Assembly: GCF_015352445.1 (NCBI RefSeq)
Contig: NZ_JADKPO010000014.1
Span: 60,816 to 124,815, forward strand
Source of the DNA: Nocardioides agariphilus
GTDB lineage: Bacteria; Actinomycetota; Actinomycetes; Propionibacteriales; Nocardioidaceae
Direction: 5' to 3'
DNA: 64,000 nucleotides
The position numbers and the translations under genes were made by a program. The notes beneath the pieces were generated by a model. The model was not told where the DNA came from and did no database searches. It saw only the letters and a list, made by a program, of their open reading frames with translations. Positions 17,420-26,971 of this stretch are shown one piece after another. The stretch's first letter is position 1, and the number at the start of each line of letters is the position of its first letter.

Positions 17420-18187
17420 GTGGATTCCCAGGAGACCGACCCGCCGTTCGGCATCGACTTCGGCGGCTCCGGCATCAAGGGGGCGCCCGTCGACCTCACC
17501 GTCGGCGACTTCGCGGCCGACCGGGTCAAGATCAAGACGCCGAAGCCCTCCACTCCCGAGGCGGTCGCCGAGGTCTTCGTCGAGCTCCTGGGCCGGTTCC
17601 CCGACTCGCGCGGTGCGGTCGGCGTCACAGTGCCGGCCGTCGTACGTCACGGCGTGGTGAGCTCCGCCGCCAACATCGACCAGGCCTGGATCGGCACCGA
17701 CGCCGACGCGCTGTTCACCAAGGCCACGGGCCGCGACGTCCACGTGGTCAACGACGCGGACGCCGCGGGGCTCGCCGAGGTGCGCTACGGCGCGGCGAAG
17801 GGCCGCCATGGCCTGGTCATCGTGACCACCCTCGGCACGGGCATCGGCTCCGCGATCGTCTATGACGGTGTGCTGGTGCCCAACTCCGAGCTCGGCCACC
17901 TCGAGATCGACGGGTACGACGCCGAGAGCCGGGCGGCCAGCTCGGTCAAGGAGAACGAGGGGTTGAGCTACCCCGAGTGGGCCGAGCGGCTGACGGTCTA
18001 CTACCGCACGGTCGAGCGGCTGTTCTCCCCCGACCTGATCGTGGTGGGCGGCGGGGTCAGCAAGGACTCCGACCAGTTCCTCCACCTGGTCGACATCGAG
18101 ACCGAGATCGTCCCGGCGAAGCTGCAGAACCGGGCCGGGATCGTCGGTGCGGCCTTGTGGGCCGTTGAGGCACAGGACGAGCGTTAG
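17420..18187 (+). CDS. ppgK: polyphosphate glucokinase
   Basis: A 255-aa ROK-family kinase that phosphorylates glucose to glucose-6-phosphate using polyphosphate or ATP, an enzyme restricted largely to actinobacteria. The phosphate-binding motif [17 protein letters not shown] is at the N-terminus, [12 protein letters not shown] contains the catalytic Asp, and [11 protein letters not shown] with ELGHLEI follows. GTG 17420 starts a few residues before the phosphate motif; AAGATT 6 nt upstream is a possible -10. Its stop overlaps by 4 nt the end of the convergent glutathione peroxidase remnant. Confidence 0.93.
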   Translation: MDSQETDPPFGIDFGGSGIKGAPVDLTVGDFAADRVKIKTPKPSTPEAVAEVFVELLGRFPDSRGAVGVTVPAVVRHGVVSSAANIDQAWIGTDADALFTKATGRDVHVVNDADAAGLAEVRYGAAKGRHGLVIVTTLGTGIGSAIVYDGVLVPNSELGHLEIDGYDAESRAASSVKENEGLSYPEWAERLTVYYRTVERLFSPDLIVVGGGVSKDSDQFLHLVDIETEIVPAKLQNRAGIVGAALWAVEAQDER

Positions 18188-18481
18188 CCCGCCAGCCCCT
18201 TCTCGATGTCGTCGACGAGCTCACGCCGTAGGACGTCTCGCAGAACTGCGCGATCTCGGCCTCGGTCCCGGGCTCCTGGTTGCCGAACTGGTCGCATGGG
18301 AAGCCCAGCACGGTGAGCCCCTGGTCGCCGAAGATCTCGTGGAGCTCCTGGAGTCCGGCGTACTGCGGGGTGCGACCGCACTGCGAGGCCACGTTGACCA
18401 CGAGCAATACCTGGCCGTCGTAGGTCGAGAGGTCCACCTCGGAGCCGTCGATGGACGTGGCCTTGAAATCACCCAGAGAGG

Positions 18482-18485
<4 letters not shown>
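18184..18485 (-). pseudogene. glutathione peroxidase with internal deletion and frame change
   Basis: GTG 18485 opens a clear peroxidase: MTSLGDFKATSIDGSEVDL, the catalytic cysteine in NVASQCGRTPQ (Cys36), and LGFPCDQFGNQEPGTEAE. After FCETSYGV the frame turns to Ser/Arg-rich nonsense. The proper C-terminal ending, [12 protein letters not shown] then a stop (18184-18186), is present in another frame directly after. About 60 residues, including the conserved Trp-Asn-Phe region, are missing. Family length is about 160 aa. GTGA overlap with the malic enzyme stop shows it was translationally coupled. A sequencing error cannot remove 60 codons, so I call a deletion. Confidence 0.8.
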
Positions 18486-19870
<1,385 letters not shown>

Positions 19871-19873
<3 letters not shown>

Positions 19874-19937
19874 GTCCGCCAGCCTGTCCCCGTTCGTCGG
19901 TTACGGGCAAGTAGCGGTCGTTGTGGTCGCGGACATG
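19871..19937 (-). promoter_or_regulatory. start-codon-masking inverted repeat before malic enzyme
   Basis: CATGTCCGC (19871-19879, containing the ATG start as complement) is perfectly complementary to GCGGACATG (19929-19937) in the presumed leader. Pairing would sequester the malic enzyme start codon. Confidence 0.45.
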
Positions 19938-19942
19938 ACGGA

Positions 19943-19962
19943 ATCCCCGGACATCCGGGGAT
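19943..19962. terminator. short GC-rich hairpin
   Basis: A perfect dyad of 9-bp arms (ATCCCCGGA / TCCGGGGAT) with a 2-nt loop lies between the malic enzyme leader and the upstream gene end. Confidence 0.5.
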
Positions 19963-19966
19963 CCCG

Positions 19967-20027
19967 CCACTTGTGACCCTCCAGGCCGCCGAGAGTGCCG
20001 TCCACGGCAGCCTCCAGGGTCACAAGT
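19967..20027 (-). terminator. hairpin over the 3' end of the DUF559-like gene
   Basis: ACTTGTGACCCT (19969-19980) pairs perfectly with AGGGTCACAAGT (20016-20027). The right arm includes the stop codon at 20020-20022. Confidence 0.6.
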
Positions 20028-21111
20028 ACGTGGTGTGGCCCGGAGACGTCTCGTGAAACGCGATCATGCGGTCTCTCTCGTCGAGGCGCTCATCGAGGGA
20101 GCGACCGGGCGGGGCGAGCTTCCAACGCCGCGGGACTCTGCCCGCGCGCGCCCTCGTCGCCTGCAACCGGTCGACGACGAGGTCCTCATCGTCGAGGTCC
20201 GCCCCGACGAAGACCGCGATCTCGAGTCCAGCACGCAAGAAGTCGTCGAGGCGACGTACATCGCGCCGGTGGCGGGCCCGGGCCCGATGTTCGGCGCCGT
20301 CGAACTCGGCCCCCATCTCCAGATCCGGGTCGACGAGGTCGGGCTTGCCCAGTCGGCGTCCGGCGTCGTCGAGAATCACTCGGTTGACCTCTGGCCTGGT
20401 CGCGCTGAACCGCCGCCGCCAGATCATCCGGAGCCGTACCTCCTGGGGTGACTCCGCGCGTTCGCTGGCCCACGAGAGCGCCTCGAGCACGAGCATCCGC
20501 CCGCGGGTCCCACGATGCGCGAGCGCGAAGGCCCGTAGTCGTGCGGGCGAGCTGATCTCGGCAGCAGCGGCCATGTCGATGGCCGTCACCCTCTCCACAA
20601 GGTCCTCCGACCACCTCACCGCGTCGAACAGCGCGCGTTCGGGTGCGGCGCACCTCACGCCGTACCGGATCACGACGTCCTCCTCGTCGATCTCCACCCG
20701 ATGGACGGCCAGGCCGTCCTCGGAGCGCAGTCGGTCGCCGTTGGCGGCGACCTGCACGGGAAGACTGGTTCGTCCGTCGCTGGCGAGCCCGTCGAAGTAC
20801 CCACCCCGTAGCAGCCGGAGCGCCGCCCACCCGGTCACCGCCCCCTCTCGAAGGCGGGAGCCCTGCTCGACGATGCGCTGCTCGACGAGCTCGTCACTCA
20901 CGTGGGCTGGCACGTAGAAGCCGCTCGAGGTACGCCGCCACAACGGCCCCTCCGCCTGGCCCTTCGTCGGTCCCGTGGCACCGCTTCGGTCGACGCGCAC
21001 CGGTGCCGACACCCGCACGACCGGTGCCTTCGTCGACCACGTACTCACGCCGGTGAACTCTGCCCGTTGGTCGGCGTCGACGTCGGCCCGCGCCGTACTG
21101 CCTGTGGACAA
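20020..21111 (-). CDS. AbiEi/DUF559-like protein of unknown role
   Basis: 363 aa. The N-terminal half has a winged-helix-like stretch found in actinobacterial proteins annotated AbiEi-like (GPLWRRTSSGFYVPAHVS, REGAVTGWAALRLLRGGYFDG). The C-terminal third resembles the VSR/DUF559 nuclease fold (GKPDLVDPDLEMGAEFDGAE, RRLDDFLRAGLEIAVFVGAD). Such proteins are frequent solitary genes in actinobacteria and have no proven toxin. GTG 21111 is the first start; GTG codons near 21048 are alternatives. No toxin gene lies next to it, so I would not call it an antitoxin. Confidence 0.6.
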   Translation of the reverse strand: MSTGSTARADVDADQRAEFTGVSTWSTKAPVVRVSAPVRVDRSGATGPTKGQAEGPLWRRTSSGFYVPAHVSDELVEQRIVEQGSRLREGAVTGWAALRLLRGGYFDGLASDGRTSLPVQVAANGDRLRSEDGLAVHRVEIDEEDVVIRYGVRCAAPERALFDAVRWSEDLVERVTAIDMAAAAEISSPARLRAFALAHRGTRGRMLVLEALSWASERAESPQEVRLRMIWRRRFSATRPEVNRVILDDAGRRLGKPDLVDPDLEMGAEFDGAEHRARARHRRDVRRLDDFLRAGLEIAVFVGADLDDEDLVVDRLQATRARAGRVPRRWKLAPPGRSLDERLDERDRMIAFHETSPGHTTYL

Positions 21112-21228
21112 CCACGACTTGCGACCCGTACGGCTGCCTCGTGGGCCGTTTCAGGCAGCCGGACGGGTCACGAGTCAGAGATTCCCCGGCCGGCCGGGTA
21201 AACCATCAACAGCGACCCAGAACGCCGG

Positions 21229-21888
21229 TCAGCCGATGACGGGGCCGCGAGCGCGGGCGGGGGAGCCATGGGGGACGGGGTTGGGGTGGCCGGAGAGGGT
21301 GACGACAACGTGGCGCTGGCCGAGCTCGAGGACCACCTGGGCGTCGTCGGCGGACACGACGGTGCCGACGGCCTCGTAGACGTCGGCACCGGCATCGCGC
21401 TCCAGGGTTCCGACGTCGGCGGCATCGGCGGGTTCGACCGGCCCGGCGGCGCGGATGCGGACCGTCGGGCGGCGACGGCCGGTTCGCGCCCACCAGAGCC
21501 CGACCGCCAGCACGAGCAGGATGCCGACGCCCATCACGACGTACTGCGTGTTGCTGCGGATCTCGCCCTCGACGCGGTGGACGGAAGGCCGGTCCTTCAG
21601 CACCCGCACGGTGATCTGCTTGGTCTCGGCGGCCTTGTCGTACGTCGGGTGGTCGACCTCGGCCGAGTAGAGATGCTGGTCGGGGTCGATCGCCCGGGGC
21701 AGGCGGAAGCCCACCAGGTAGGCGTCGCCCTTGCGCGGTGTCTCCACGACGGTCGCTGTCACGTCGGTGCCGGAGCGTTCGACGAGCGCGCGGGTGCCGA
21801 GCGAGGAGAGGAGCGGGAAGAACAGCAGGGCCACGATCACCACGACGAACAGCAGCCGCCTGCGCCGCGCCGTGGCGAACGGGCTCAC
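21229..21888 (-). CDS. two-helix membrane protein of unknown function
   Basis: 219 aa. A hydrophobic segment at about residues 13-30 and another near 120-138 (YVVMGVGILLVLAVGLWWA) flank an extracytoplasmic region with beta-type sequence, DUF3592-like in layout. The C-terminal part is cytoplasmic or soluble. GTG 21888 has GGGAGGAG 5 nt upstream, and the start lies 2 bp from the stop of the upstream lipoprotein gene. It is the last gene of the leftward run that begins at 28189. I do not recognise a function. Confidence 0.7.
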   Translation of the reverse strand: MSPFATARRRRLLFVVVIVALLFFPLLSSLGTRALVERSGTDVTATVVETPRKGDAYLVGFRLPRAIDPDQHLYSAEVDHPTYDKAAETKQITVRVLKDRPSVHRVEGEIRSNTQYVVMGVGILLVLAVGLWWARTGRRRPTVRIRAAGPVEPADAADVGTLERDAGADVYEAVGTVVSADDAQVVLELGQRHVVVTLSGHPNPVPHGSPARARGPVIG

Positions 21889-21889
21889 C

Positions 21890-22807
21890 TCACTCCTCCC
21901 ACTGGCAGGCCTCGGCGGCATACGCGAACGTCTCGGCCGTCACGGCCGGGGACATGGCCAGCCGGATCTGGGCCTTGCGTGCGGCTTCGCCGGTTCCATG
22001 AATGGTGATGTTGACGAAGAACGTGGTGCCGCCGGTCGCCGAGCCGAAGGCATGGGCGTCGCACCTCGCGGGCTGGGCCGGCAGCTGCATCGTCACCGGC
22101 GGCCCGCTGCCCTCGACGGTGCGGCCGACCGTCCAGAAGTCACCGTCGGCGGAGGTGAACAGGGGCGTGCCACCGACGGTGTCCACGGTGATCGAACCGC
22201 CCTTGCCGGTCGGTGTCGCGGTCAGCCGGAACATCGCGATCGCATCGGTGCCCGTGCCCTCGATCTTGATGCCGGGCGTCCACTCCAGCTTGGCGATCCG
22301 CGCGATGGCGATCTCGTCGCAGCGCTCGTGGGACCAGCGCTCGACGACCCCCGTCTCGTCATCGACGGGGATGGTCTCGGTCTGCTCACCGAAGGTGACC
22401 GACACGGTCGCCTCGGCCCGCTCGGCCGAGCAGTCCGGCTCGATCAGGTCGAGGGTGAACCCGCGGTAGGAGCCCGAGGGGATCTGCCGCAGCCGACCGC
22501 CGATGACCGGACGCGACAGCTGCACGTCGTGGTAGACGATCCGCTTGGGCGAGATGTCGTGCTCGAGACCGTTGGTGATCCAGACCTGGAAGCGGCCCAG
22601 CGCGACGTCGCGGCTGGACTGCTGGAGCTCGGCGGTGAGCGTTCCGCTCAGCTGTCGGGGCGAGGGAGGCGCCAGCGTCAGGGTCTTGGTCGGCGACGAG
22701 GGAGCCGTCGTCGGGCCGGACGCCGCACCGCTGGTGCCGGAGCTGTCGGACGCGCAGCCGCTCAGCGCGAGCAGGGCCACCACCAGCCCGACGAGAGGAC
22801 GTCTCAC
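21890..22807 (-). CDS. lipoprotein of unknown function
   Basis: 305 aa. A short lipoprotein signal (VRRPLVGLVVALLALSGC, Cys18) is followed by a Ser/Thr/Pro linker and a beta-rich domain with scattered cysteines (EPDCSAERAE, SHERCDEIA, ARCDAHAF, EACQWEE). GTG 22807 overlaps the TGA of the M20 peptidase in a GTGA arrangement, indicating translational coupling. I cannot assign a role. Its place in the operon suggests it works at the cell surface with the downstream membrane protein. Confidence 0.75.
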   Translation of the reverse strand: MRRPLVGLVVALLALSGCASDSSGTSGAASGPTTAPSSPTKTLTLAPPSPRQLSGTLTAELQQSSRDVALGRFQVWITNGLEHDISPKRIVYHDVQLSRPVIGGRLRQIPSGSYRGFTLDLIEPDCSAERAEATVSVTFGEQTETIPVDDETGVVERWSHERCDEIAIARIAKLEWTPGIKIEGTGTDAIAMFRLTATPTGKGGSITVDTVGGTPLFTSADGDFWTVGRTVEGSGPPVTMQLPAQPARCDAHAFGSATGGTTFFVNITIHGTGEAARKAQIRLAMSPAVTAETFAYAAEACQWEE

Positions 22808-24093
22808 GAGCCCAACTCTTGCAGCATCAGGGCAACGGCCTGGGCCGTACGCCGGAACTCCTCCGGGTCGAGGCTCTCGTCGGCCGCGTGGATGTGGCAG
22901 GCCGGCTCCTCCACGCCGATCAGCAGGATCTCCGCCTCGGGATGGGCGGTCTGGAGCTCGTTGCACAGCGGGATGGCCCCGCCCTGCCCGGCCTCGACCA
23001 GGTCCGCGCCGAAGCTGGTGCGCATGGCGTGCGCGAGAGCGTCGTACCCGCGGCCGCGCCCGGTCAGCGCCCAACCCTGCCCCAGCGTCCTCGGCTCGAC
23101 GGTGACCTGGGCACCCCAGGGCGCGGCGCCTTCGAGGTGGGCGACGAGCAGTCGCTGGGCCCGCGCCGCGTCCTGGCTCGGCGGGACGCGGAGCCCCACC
23201 AGCGCCCGAGCCTCGTGTTGGACCGCCGCGGTCGCGTCGGCGATCGACGGCGCATCGATCGCGAGCACGGTCGCGGCCGGACGTGCCCACACGGAGTCGG
23301 CCACCGAGCCGGAACCCAGCAGGCGTACGCCGGGAAGCACTCGCGCGTCGCCGGCGAACCGGTCCTCGGGATAGTCGGCGCCCGCCCAGCGGCCACTGTT
23401 GTCGAGACCCGTCACGGTCGTGTCGCCGGCCTGGTCGCGGAGCGTCGCCAACATGGCGATCAGGGCGGCCAGAGCGTCGGGTGCCGCGCCGCCATAGGAC
23501 CCGGAGTGCCCCGGCGAGGCCATGGTCCGCACGGTCACCAGGACCGAGCCCGTGCCGCGCAGGCTCGTGGTCACCGTCGGCACACCGCGCTCGATGTTGC
23601 CGGAGTCGGCGACCAGCATCACGTCGGCGGCGAAGAGGCCGGGGTCGGTGCCGACCAGACGACCGAGGCCACCCTTCGACATCTCCTCCGAGCCCTCGCA
23701 CACGATGCGCACGCCGACCGGCCACGGTTTCGGTAGCGAGCGCAGCGCGGTCAGCAGCATCACCAGGTTGCCCTTGCAGTCGGCCGCGCCCCGCCCGTAG
23801 AGACGGCCGTCTCGCTCGGTGAGCTCCCACGGCGACGACGTCCACTCGGCCGGGTCGGCCGGCTGCACGTCGTAGTGGGAGTAGAGCAGCACGGTCGGTG
23901 CCCCCTCCGGGCCCGGCGAGTGGCCGAGCACCGTATCGGTGCCATCGTCGGTGGGCACCCGGCGTACGTCGTCGACCCCAGCCTGCGAGAACAGCCGCAC
24001 CACCTCGTCGGCGGTCGCCGAGAGAGCCACCTCATGTGCACCATCAGCGACCGAGGGCAGCGCGACGAGGTGGGCAAGGTCCTCGAAGGTCAC
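22804..24093 (-). CDS. M20-family metallopeptidase (dipeptidase-like)
   Basis: A 429-aa di-zinc amidohydrolase. YSHYDVQPADP supplies the first zinc ligands (His73, Asp75), GRGAADCKGNL the bridging Asp105, and EGSEEMSKGGL the catalytic and ligand glutamates. A dimerisation insert and ACHIHAADES near the end follow the family order. Expected reaction: hydrolysis of a dipeptide or N-acyl amino acid. GTG 24093 overlaps the preceding gene's stop (GTGA). In this operon it would act on the product of the ATP-grasp ligase or its breakdown fragments. Confidence 0.9.
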   Translation of the reverse strand: MTFEDLAHLVALPSVADGAHEVALSATADEVVRLFSQAGVDDVRRVPTDDGTDTVLGHSPGPEGAPTVLLYSHYDVQPADPAEWTSSPWELTERDGRLYGRGAADCKGNLVMLLTALRSLPKPWPVGVRIVCEGSEEMSKGGLGRLVGTDPGLFAADVMLVADSGNIERGVPTVTTSLRGTGSVLVTVRTMASPGHSGSYGGAAPDALAALIAMLATLRDQAGDTTVTGLDNSGRWAGADYPEDRFAGDARVLPGVRLLGSGSVADSVWARPAATVLAIDAPSIADATAAVQHEARALVGLRVPPSQDAARAQRLLVAHLEGAAPWGAQVTVEPRTLGQGWALTGRGRGYDALAHAMRTSFGADLVEAGQGGAIPLCNELQTAHPEAEILLIGVEEPACHIHAADESLDPEEFRRTAQAVALMLQELGS

Positions 24094-24815
24094 GTCAGCT
24101 GCTCCAGGTACTCCGGCAGCATCTGCCACCAGGTCGGCCAGTCGTGGTCGTAGTCGGGACCCCAGTCGTCGACCCGGTTGGGGATGCCCTTGGCGCCGAG
24201 GACCTCCGCGGCCCGCCAGGACTCCCCGACGTCCTCCCACTTGCCCGAACCCGTGGCCAGCATGACGAAACGCTGCCGCAGCAGGTCGAGGGCGGGCCCC
24301 TCGAGATCCGGCAGGAAGTGGAGCGGCGAGCAGAAGTAGAGATCGTCGTTGAAGCCGCCGATGAAACCCTCGATGTCGTAGGTGCCACTCATGCAGATGG
24401 CAGCACGGAACAGGTCGGGGAAGCGGCACACCATGGCCAAGGCGTTGAACGCACCGATCGAGGCGCCCGCGACGATGACGCCGCCTGCTGTTCCACCCGT
24501 GTCGGCCTGGATCGCCGGCACCACCTCGTGGGCGACGGCCTGCTGGAACTGGTTGAACAGCCAGCAGCGGTACGCCGCGTCCCCGTCGTCCTGCGTCATC
24601 GCGCGACCCGCCACGGAGTCGCACGAGTAGACCTTGATGCGACCGTCGTCGACGAGGCTGCCGAGGTGGCTGACGAGGTGGTGGCGCTCGACCTCCTCGG
24701 CGTCGCCGCCCGCTGTCGGGAACACCAGCACCGGGACGCCGAAGTGGCCCCAGCGCGCCAAGGTGATGTCCTGGTGCATCCGGTCGGATCGCCAGCGCTC
24801 GACTGCCTTGTCCAT
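24090..24815 (-). CDS. esterase-family alpha/beta hydrolase (smaller paralogue)
   Basis: A 241-aa serine hydrolase. The nucleophile elbow is GASIGAF (Ser119) after the strand VIVAG. HHLVSHLGSLVDDGR and YDIEGFIGGFNDDLYF are typical of the esterase D/FrmB-like group. There is no signal peptide, so it is cytoplasmic. ATG 24815 is used because the upstream in-frame extension would run into the next gene's coding end at 24835. It lies between a second esterase and an M20 peptidase in one operon, which suggests a shared small-molecule substrate. Confidence 0.85.
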   Translation of the reverse strand: MDKAVERWRSDRMHQDITLARWGHFGVPVLVFPTAGGDAEEVERHHLVSHLGSLVDDGRIKVYSCDSVAGRAMTQDDGDAAYRCWLFNQFQQAVAHEVVPAIQADTGGTAGGVIVAGASIGAFNALAMVCRFPDLFRAAICMSGTYDIEGFIGGFNDDLYFCSPLHFLPDLEGPALDLLRQRFVMLATGSGKWEDVGESWRAAEVLGAKGIPNRVDDWGPDYDHDWPTWWQMLPEYLEQLT

Positions 24816-24834
24816 GGGGGTCTTTCTACCGCGA

Positions 24835-25995
24835 CTACTCGTAGACGAACTTCTGGTCACCGGGGTGCAGCCAGGCCAGGCCGTCGCGCAGGCGGTCGCG
24901 CCAGTTCTCCCAGTTGTGGCCGTCGCGCGCCTCGACGTAGCGAACTTCCATGCCTGCTTGACGAAACACCGTCTCCATCGAGCGGTTGGGGGTGATCAGC
25001 GGCTCGTAGACGCCGCAGGTCAGGTAGATGCGGTCAGCGATGCGCCGGGGGCGTGCTCGGTAGCGGTTGACGAACCGGACGACGGGGTCGAAGACCGGTC
25101 CCCCGCCGTGGTCCTGGCCGATGTCGGTGAACACCAGCGACGGCGACTCGAGCAGCAGCGAGCCGAACACGTCGGGATAGCGGGCGGCCGTCGACACCGA
25201 GGCGACCCCGCCGAACGACGAGCCCATCAGCGTGCGGCCCACGGGACTGTCGACCAACGGCAGCTCGGCAGTCAGCTCGGGCACCAGCTCACGCGCGATG
25301 AACCGGGCGTGGGGTGCGTTGTTGGCGTACTCGACCAGCCGGTCACCCACCGGCGGGACGAACGCGACGACCATCTCGGCGACCTCGTTGCGATGGATCA
25401 GGTTGTCGAGGACCGTCTTGGCCGAGGCATAGGTCAGGTAGTCGAGGCCGTCGTGGACCACGAGCAGCGGGTAGCGGACCACCCGGCGAAAGCGCGCCGG
25501 CAGGTAGACGTGGAAGCTCACCTGCCGGCGTAGCGCCTTGCTGGTGATGGTGCGCTCGACGATCTCGCCGGGCCGCGCCTCCGGGTCGTGGAGCGTCCAG
25601 TCCGGCACGTGGTAGCCGGCGGCCGCGCACACCGAGCTCGCGCCGAACGGTCCGTGCGCGAGCTTCGGGTTCAGCGGGTCGTTGAGGAACGACTCCGTGT
25701 GCCCGTCGTGGGTGACCTCGAACTGGTACTCGATGCGAGAGCCCTCGGGGATCTCGGTGCTGACGTACCAGAGGTCGGCGTCCTTGACCCTCCGCAGGCG
25801 CAAGGGGTCCGGCAGGCCGACCACGCGGTGGCGCACCGAGACCTCGTCGGCGTGACCCCGCCACAGGAACGTCGCGCGCGAGCCCTCGATGATCGGCGCT
25901 CCGTGCCGTTCGATGAACCTGTCGATCGCAGCGTCGTCGAGCGGCTTGCGGTCCAGCAGCCGGTTGATGGCGAGCTTGGTGGCGGCGCGGGTCAT
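24835..25995 (-). CDS. enterochelin-esterase-like alpha/beta hydrolase
   Basis: 386 aa. An N-terminal immunoglobulin-like region (about 40-125: ATFLWRGHADEVSVRHRV, EIPEGSRIEYQFEVTHDG) precedes the hydrolase domain with nucleophile TLMGSSFGG (Ser260) and the terminal GHNWENWRD histidine motif of Fes/IroE enzymes. Such enzymes cut ester-linked siderophore scaffolds, but no siderophore genes are near. ATG 25995 (MTRAATKLAI) is chosen over starts that overlap the upstream gene. There is no signal peptide. It pairs with the smaller esterase directly downstream. Confidence 0.85.
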   Translation of the reverse strand: MTRAATKLAINRLLDRKPLDDAAIDRFIERHGAPIIEGSRATFLWRGHADEVSVRHRVVGLPDPLRLRRVKDADLWYVSTEIPEGSRIEYQFEVTHDGHTESFLNDPLNPKLAHGPFGASSVCAAAGYHVPDWTLHDPEARPGEIVERTITSKALRRQVSFHVYLPARFRRVVRYPLLVVHDGLDYLTYASAKTVLDNLIHRNEVAEMVVAFVPPVGDRLVEYANNAPHARFIARELVPELTAELPLVDSPVGRTLMGSSFGGVASVSTAARYPDVFGSLLLESPSLVFTDIGQDHGGGPVFDPVVRFVNRYRARPRRIADRIYLTCGVYEPLITPNRSMETVFRQAGMEVRYVEARDGHNWENWRDRLRDGLAWLHPGDQKFVYE

Positions 25996-26056
25996 CGCGA
26001 CCGGTCCCACAGGCAAGGATTCGAGGCCTCTGGGATGGCGTTCGTGACCACTCGCA

Positions 26057-26968
26057 TCACGCCGCACCCTCGCGGGCGCCCGTCTCCGTCAGCACCCGCG
26101 CATCATCGGGCACACGCCCGTCCGCGCTGATCTCGACCTGGGTGCCGTCGTCCAGCAGCAGGCACGCGGCCGGCGCGAACCGGCGTACGAAGGCCTTCGC
26201 GTGGACCGGGTCGTCGAGCTTGAGACGACGACGTGCGTGCGGCATCGCGACCACGTCGTGCACCCGGGCGGCCCCCCGGTCCCAGACCTCGGCGCCTCGC
26301 ACACCCTGCGGTCCGTTGTCGTTGTAGAGCACCACGCGGTCGGTCATCGCCATCGCCCCGGCCGACCAGGCAACCACCGGCACCTCGCGGGGTACGGCCT
26401 CGAACAACCGCAGGCAGCGCAGCAGGATCCCGACGTGACCACCGGCTATCGCGAGGACCGTCGCGTCCCTCAGCAGCTCGGCCACCTCGGCCCGGTTGCG
26501 GGCGATGGGCTCGCTGGCCTCGGGAGGGGCGGCGGCCTGGAGCTCGCCGTAGAGCTGGTCGACCGACCGCAGGTACCACGCGTCGATGTCGCGGACTCCG
26601 CGGATGGCATCGGCGAACGCGGACTCGGCGATGTCCTCACGCGTGGGACGGCGGGCGACGACGTAGGCGCTTTCGAGGGCACGCTGGAGTCGCACCGAGT
26701 AGATGCCGGCCAGCTCGTCCATCGCGTCGCGGTGGGCCAGGGCCTCGCGAGCGAAGTGGTCGTCGGTCTCGATGACCTCGGTCAGCCGTCGGTACAGCTG
26801 CAGGTTGCGGCTGCGGCCGTCCATCACCTCGTGGAGCTCCTCGTCGGCGGTCTCGCGGTCCTGCCAGCCCGCGGTGACCGTGGCCACCGGACCTTCGGGA
26901 GCGACGGAGCGTACGACGGTGCCCGCGGTGGTCAAGAAGCGCTGCGGGCCCAGGAGGAAGGTAGGCAC
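26057..26968 (-). CDS. peptidase S51 / class I glutamine-amidotransferase-like protein
   Basis: 303 aa. The C-terminal half carries S51 features: GGHVGILLRCLR (176-187, equivalent to the GGN-LL motif), the nucleophile elbow VVAWSAGAMAM (Ser202) and a downstream VVAMPHARRRL (His244). Dipeptidase E and cyanophycinase share this fold. The first 165 residues are helical and charged and do not resemble the usual S51 N-terminus. The start ATG 26968 is 3 bp from the stop of the ATP-grasp gene. Expected activity is hydrolysis of an isopeptide or aspartyl bond. This is an inference from family and context. Confidence 0.75.
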   Translation of the reverse strand: MPTFLLGPQRFLTTAGTVVRSVAPEGPVATVTAGWQDRETADEELHEVMDGRSRNLQLYRRLTEVIETDDHFAREALAHRDAMDELAGIYSVRLQRALESAYVVARRPTREDIAESAFADAIRGVRDIDAWYLRSVDQLYGELQAAAPPEASEPIARNRAEVAELLRDATVLAIAGGHVGILLRCLRLFEAVPREVPVVAWSAGAMAMTDRVVLYNDNGPQGVRGAEVWDRGAARVHDVVAMPHARRRLKLDDPVHAKAFVRRFAPAACLLLDDGTQVEISADGRVPDDARVLTETGAREGAA

Positions 26969-26971
26969 GTG

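Noticed and set aside
20020-21111. Type IV antitoxin call for the AbiEi/DUF559-like protein
   Set aside because: No nucleotidyltransferase toxin gene is adjacent, and such solitary proteins are abundant in actinobacteria; a toxin-antitoxin function is not supported.
24835-25995. Siderophore esterase assignment (Fes/IroE)
   Set aside because: Motifs fit, but no siderophore synthesis, uptake or iron-regulated promoter is seen; only the fold-level call is kept.
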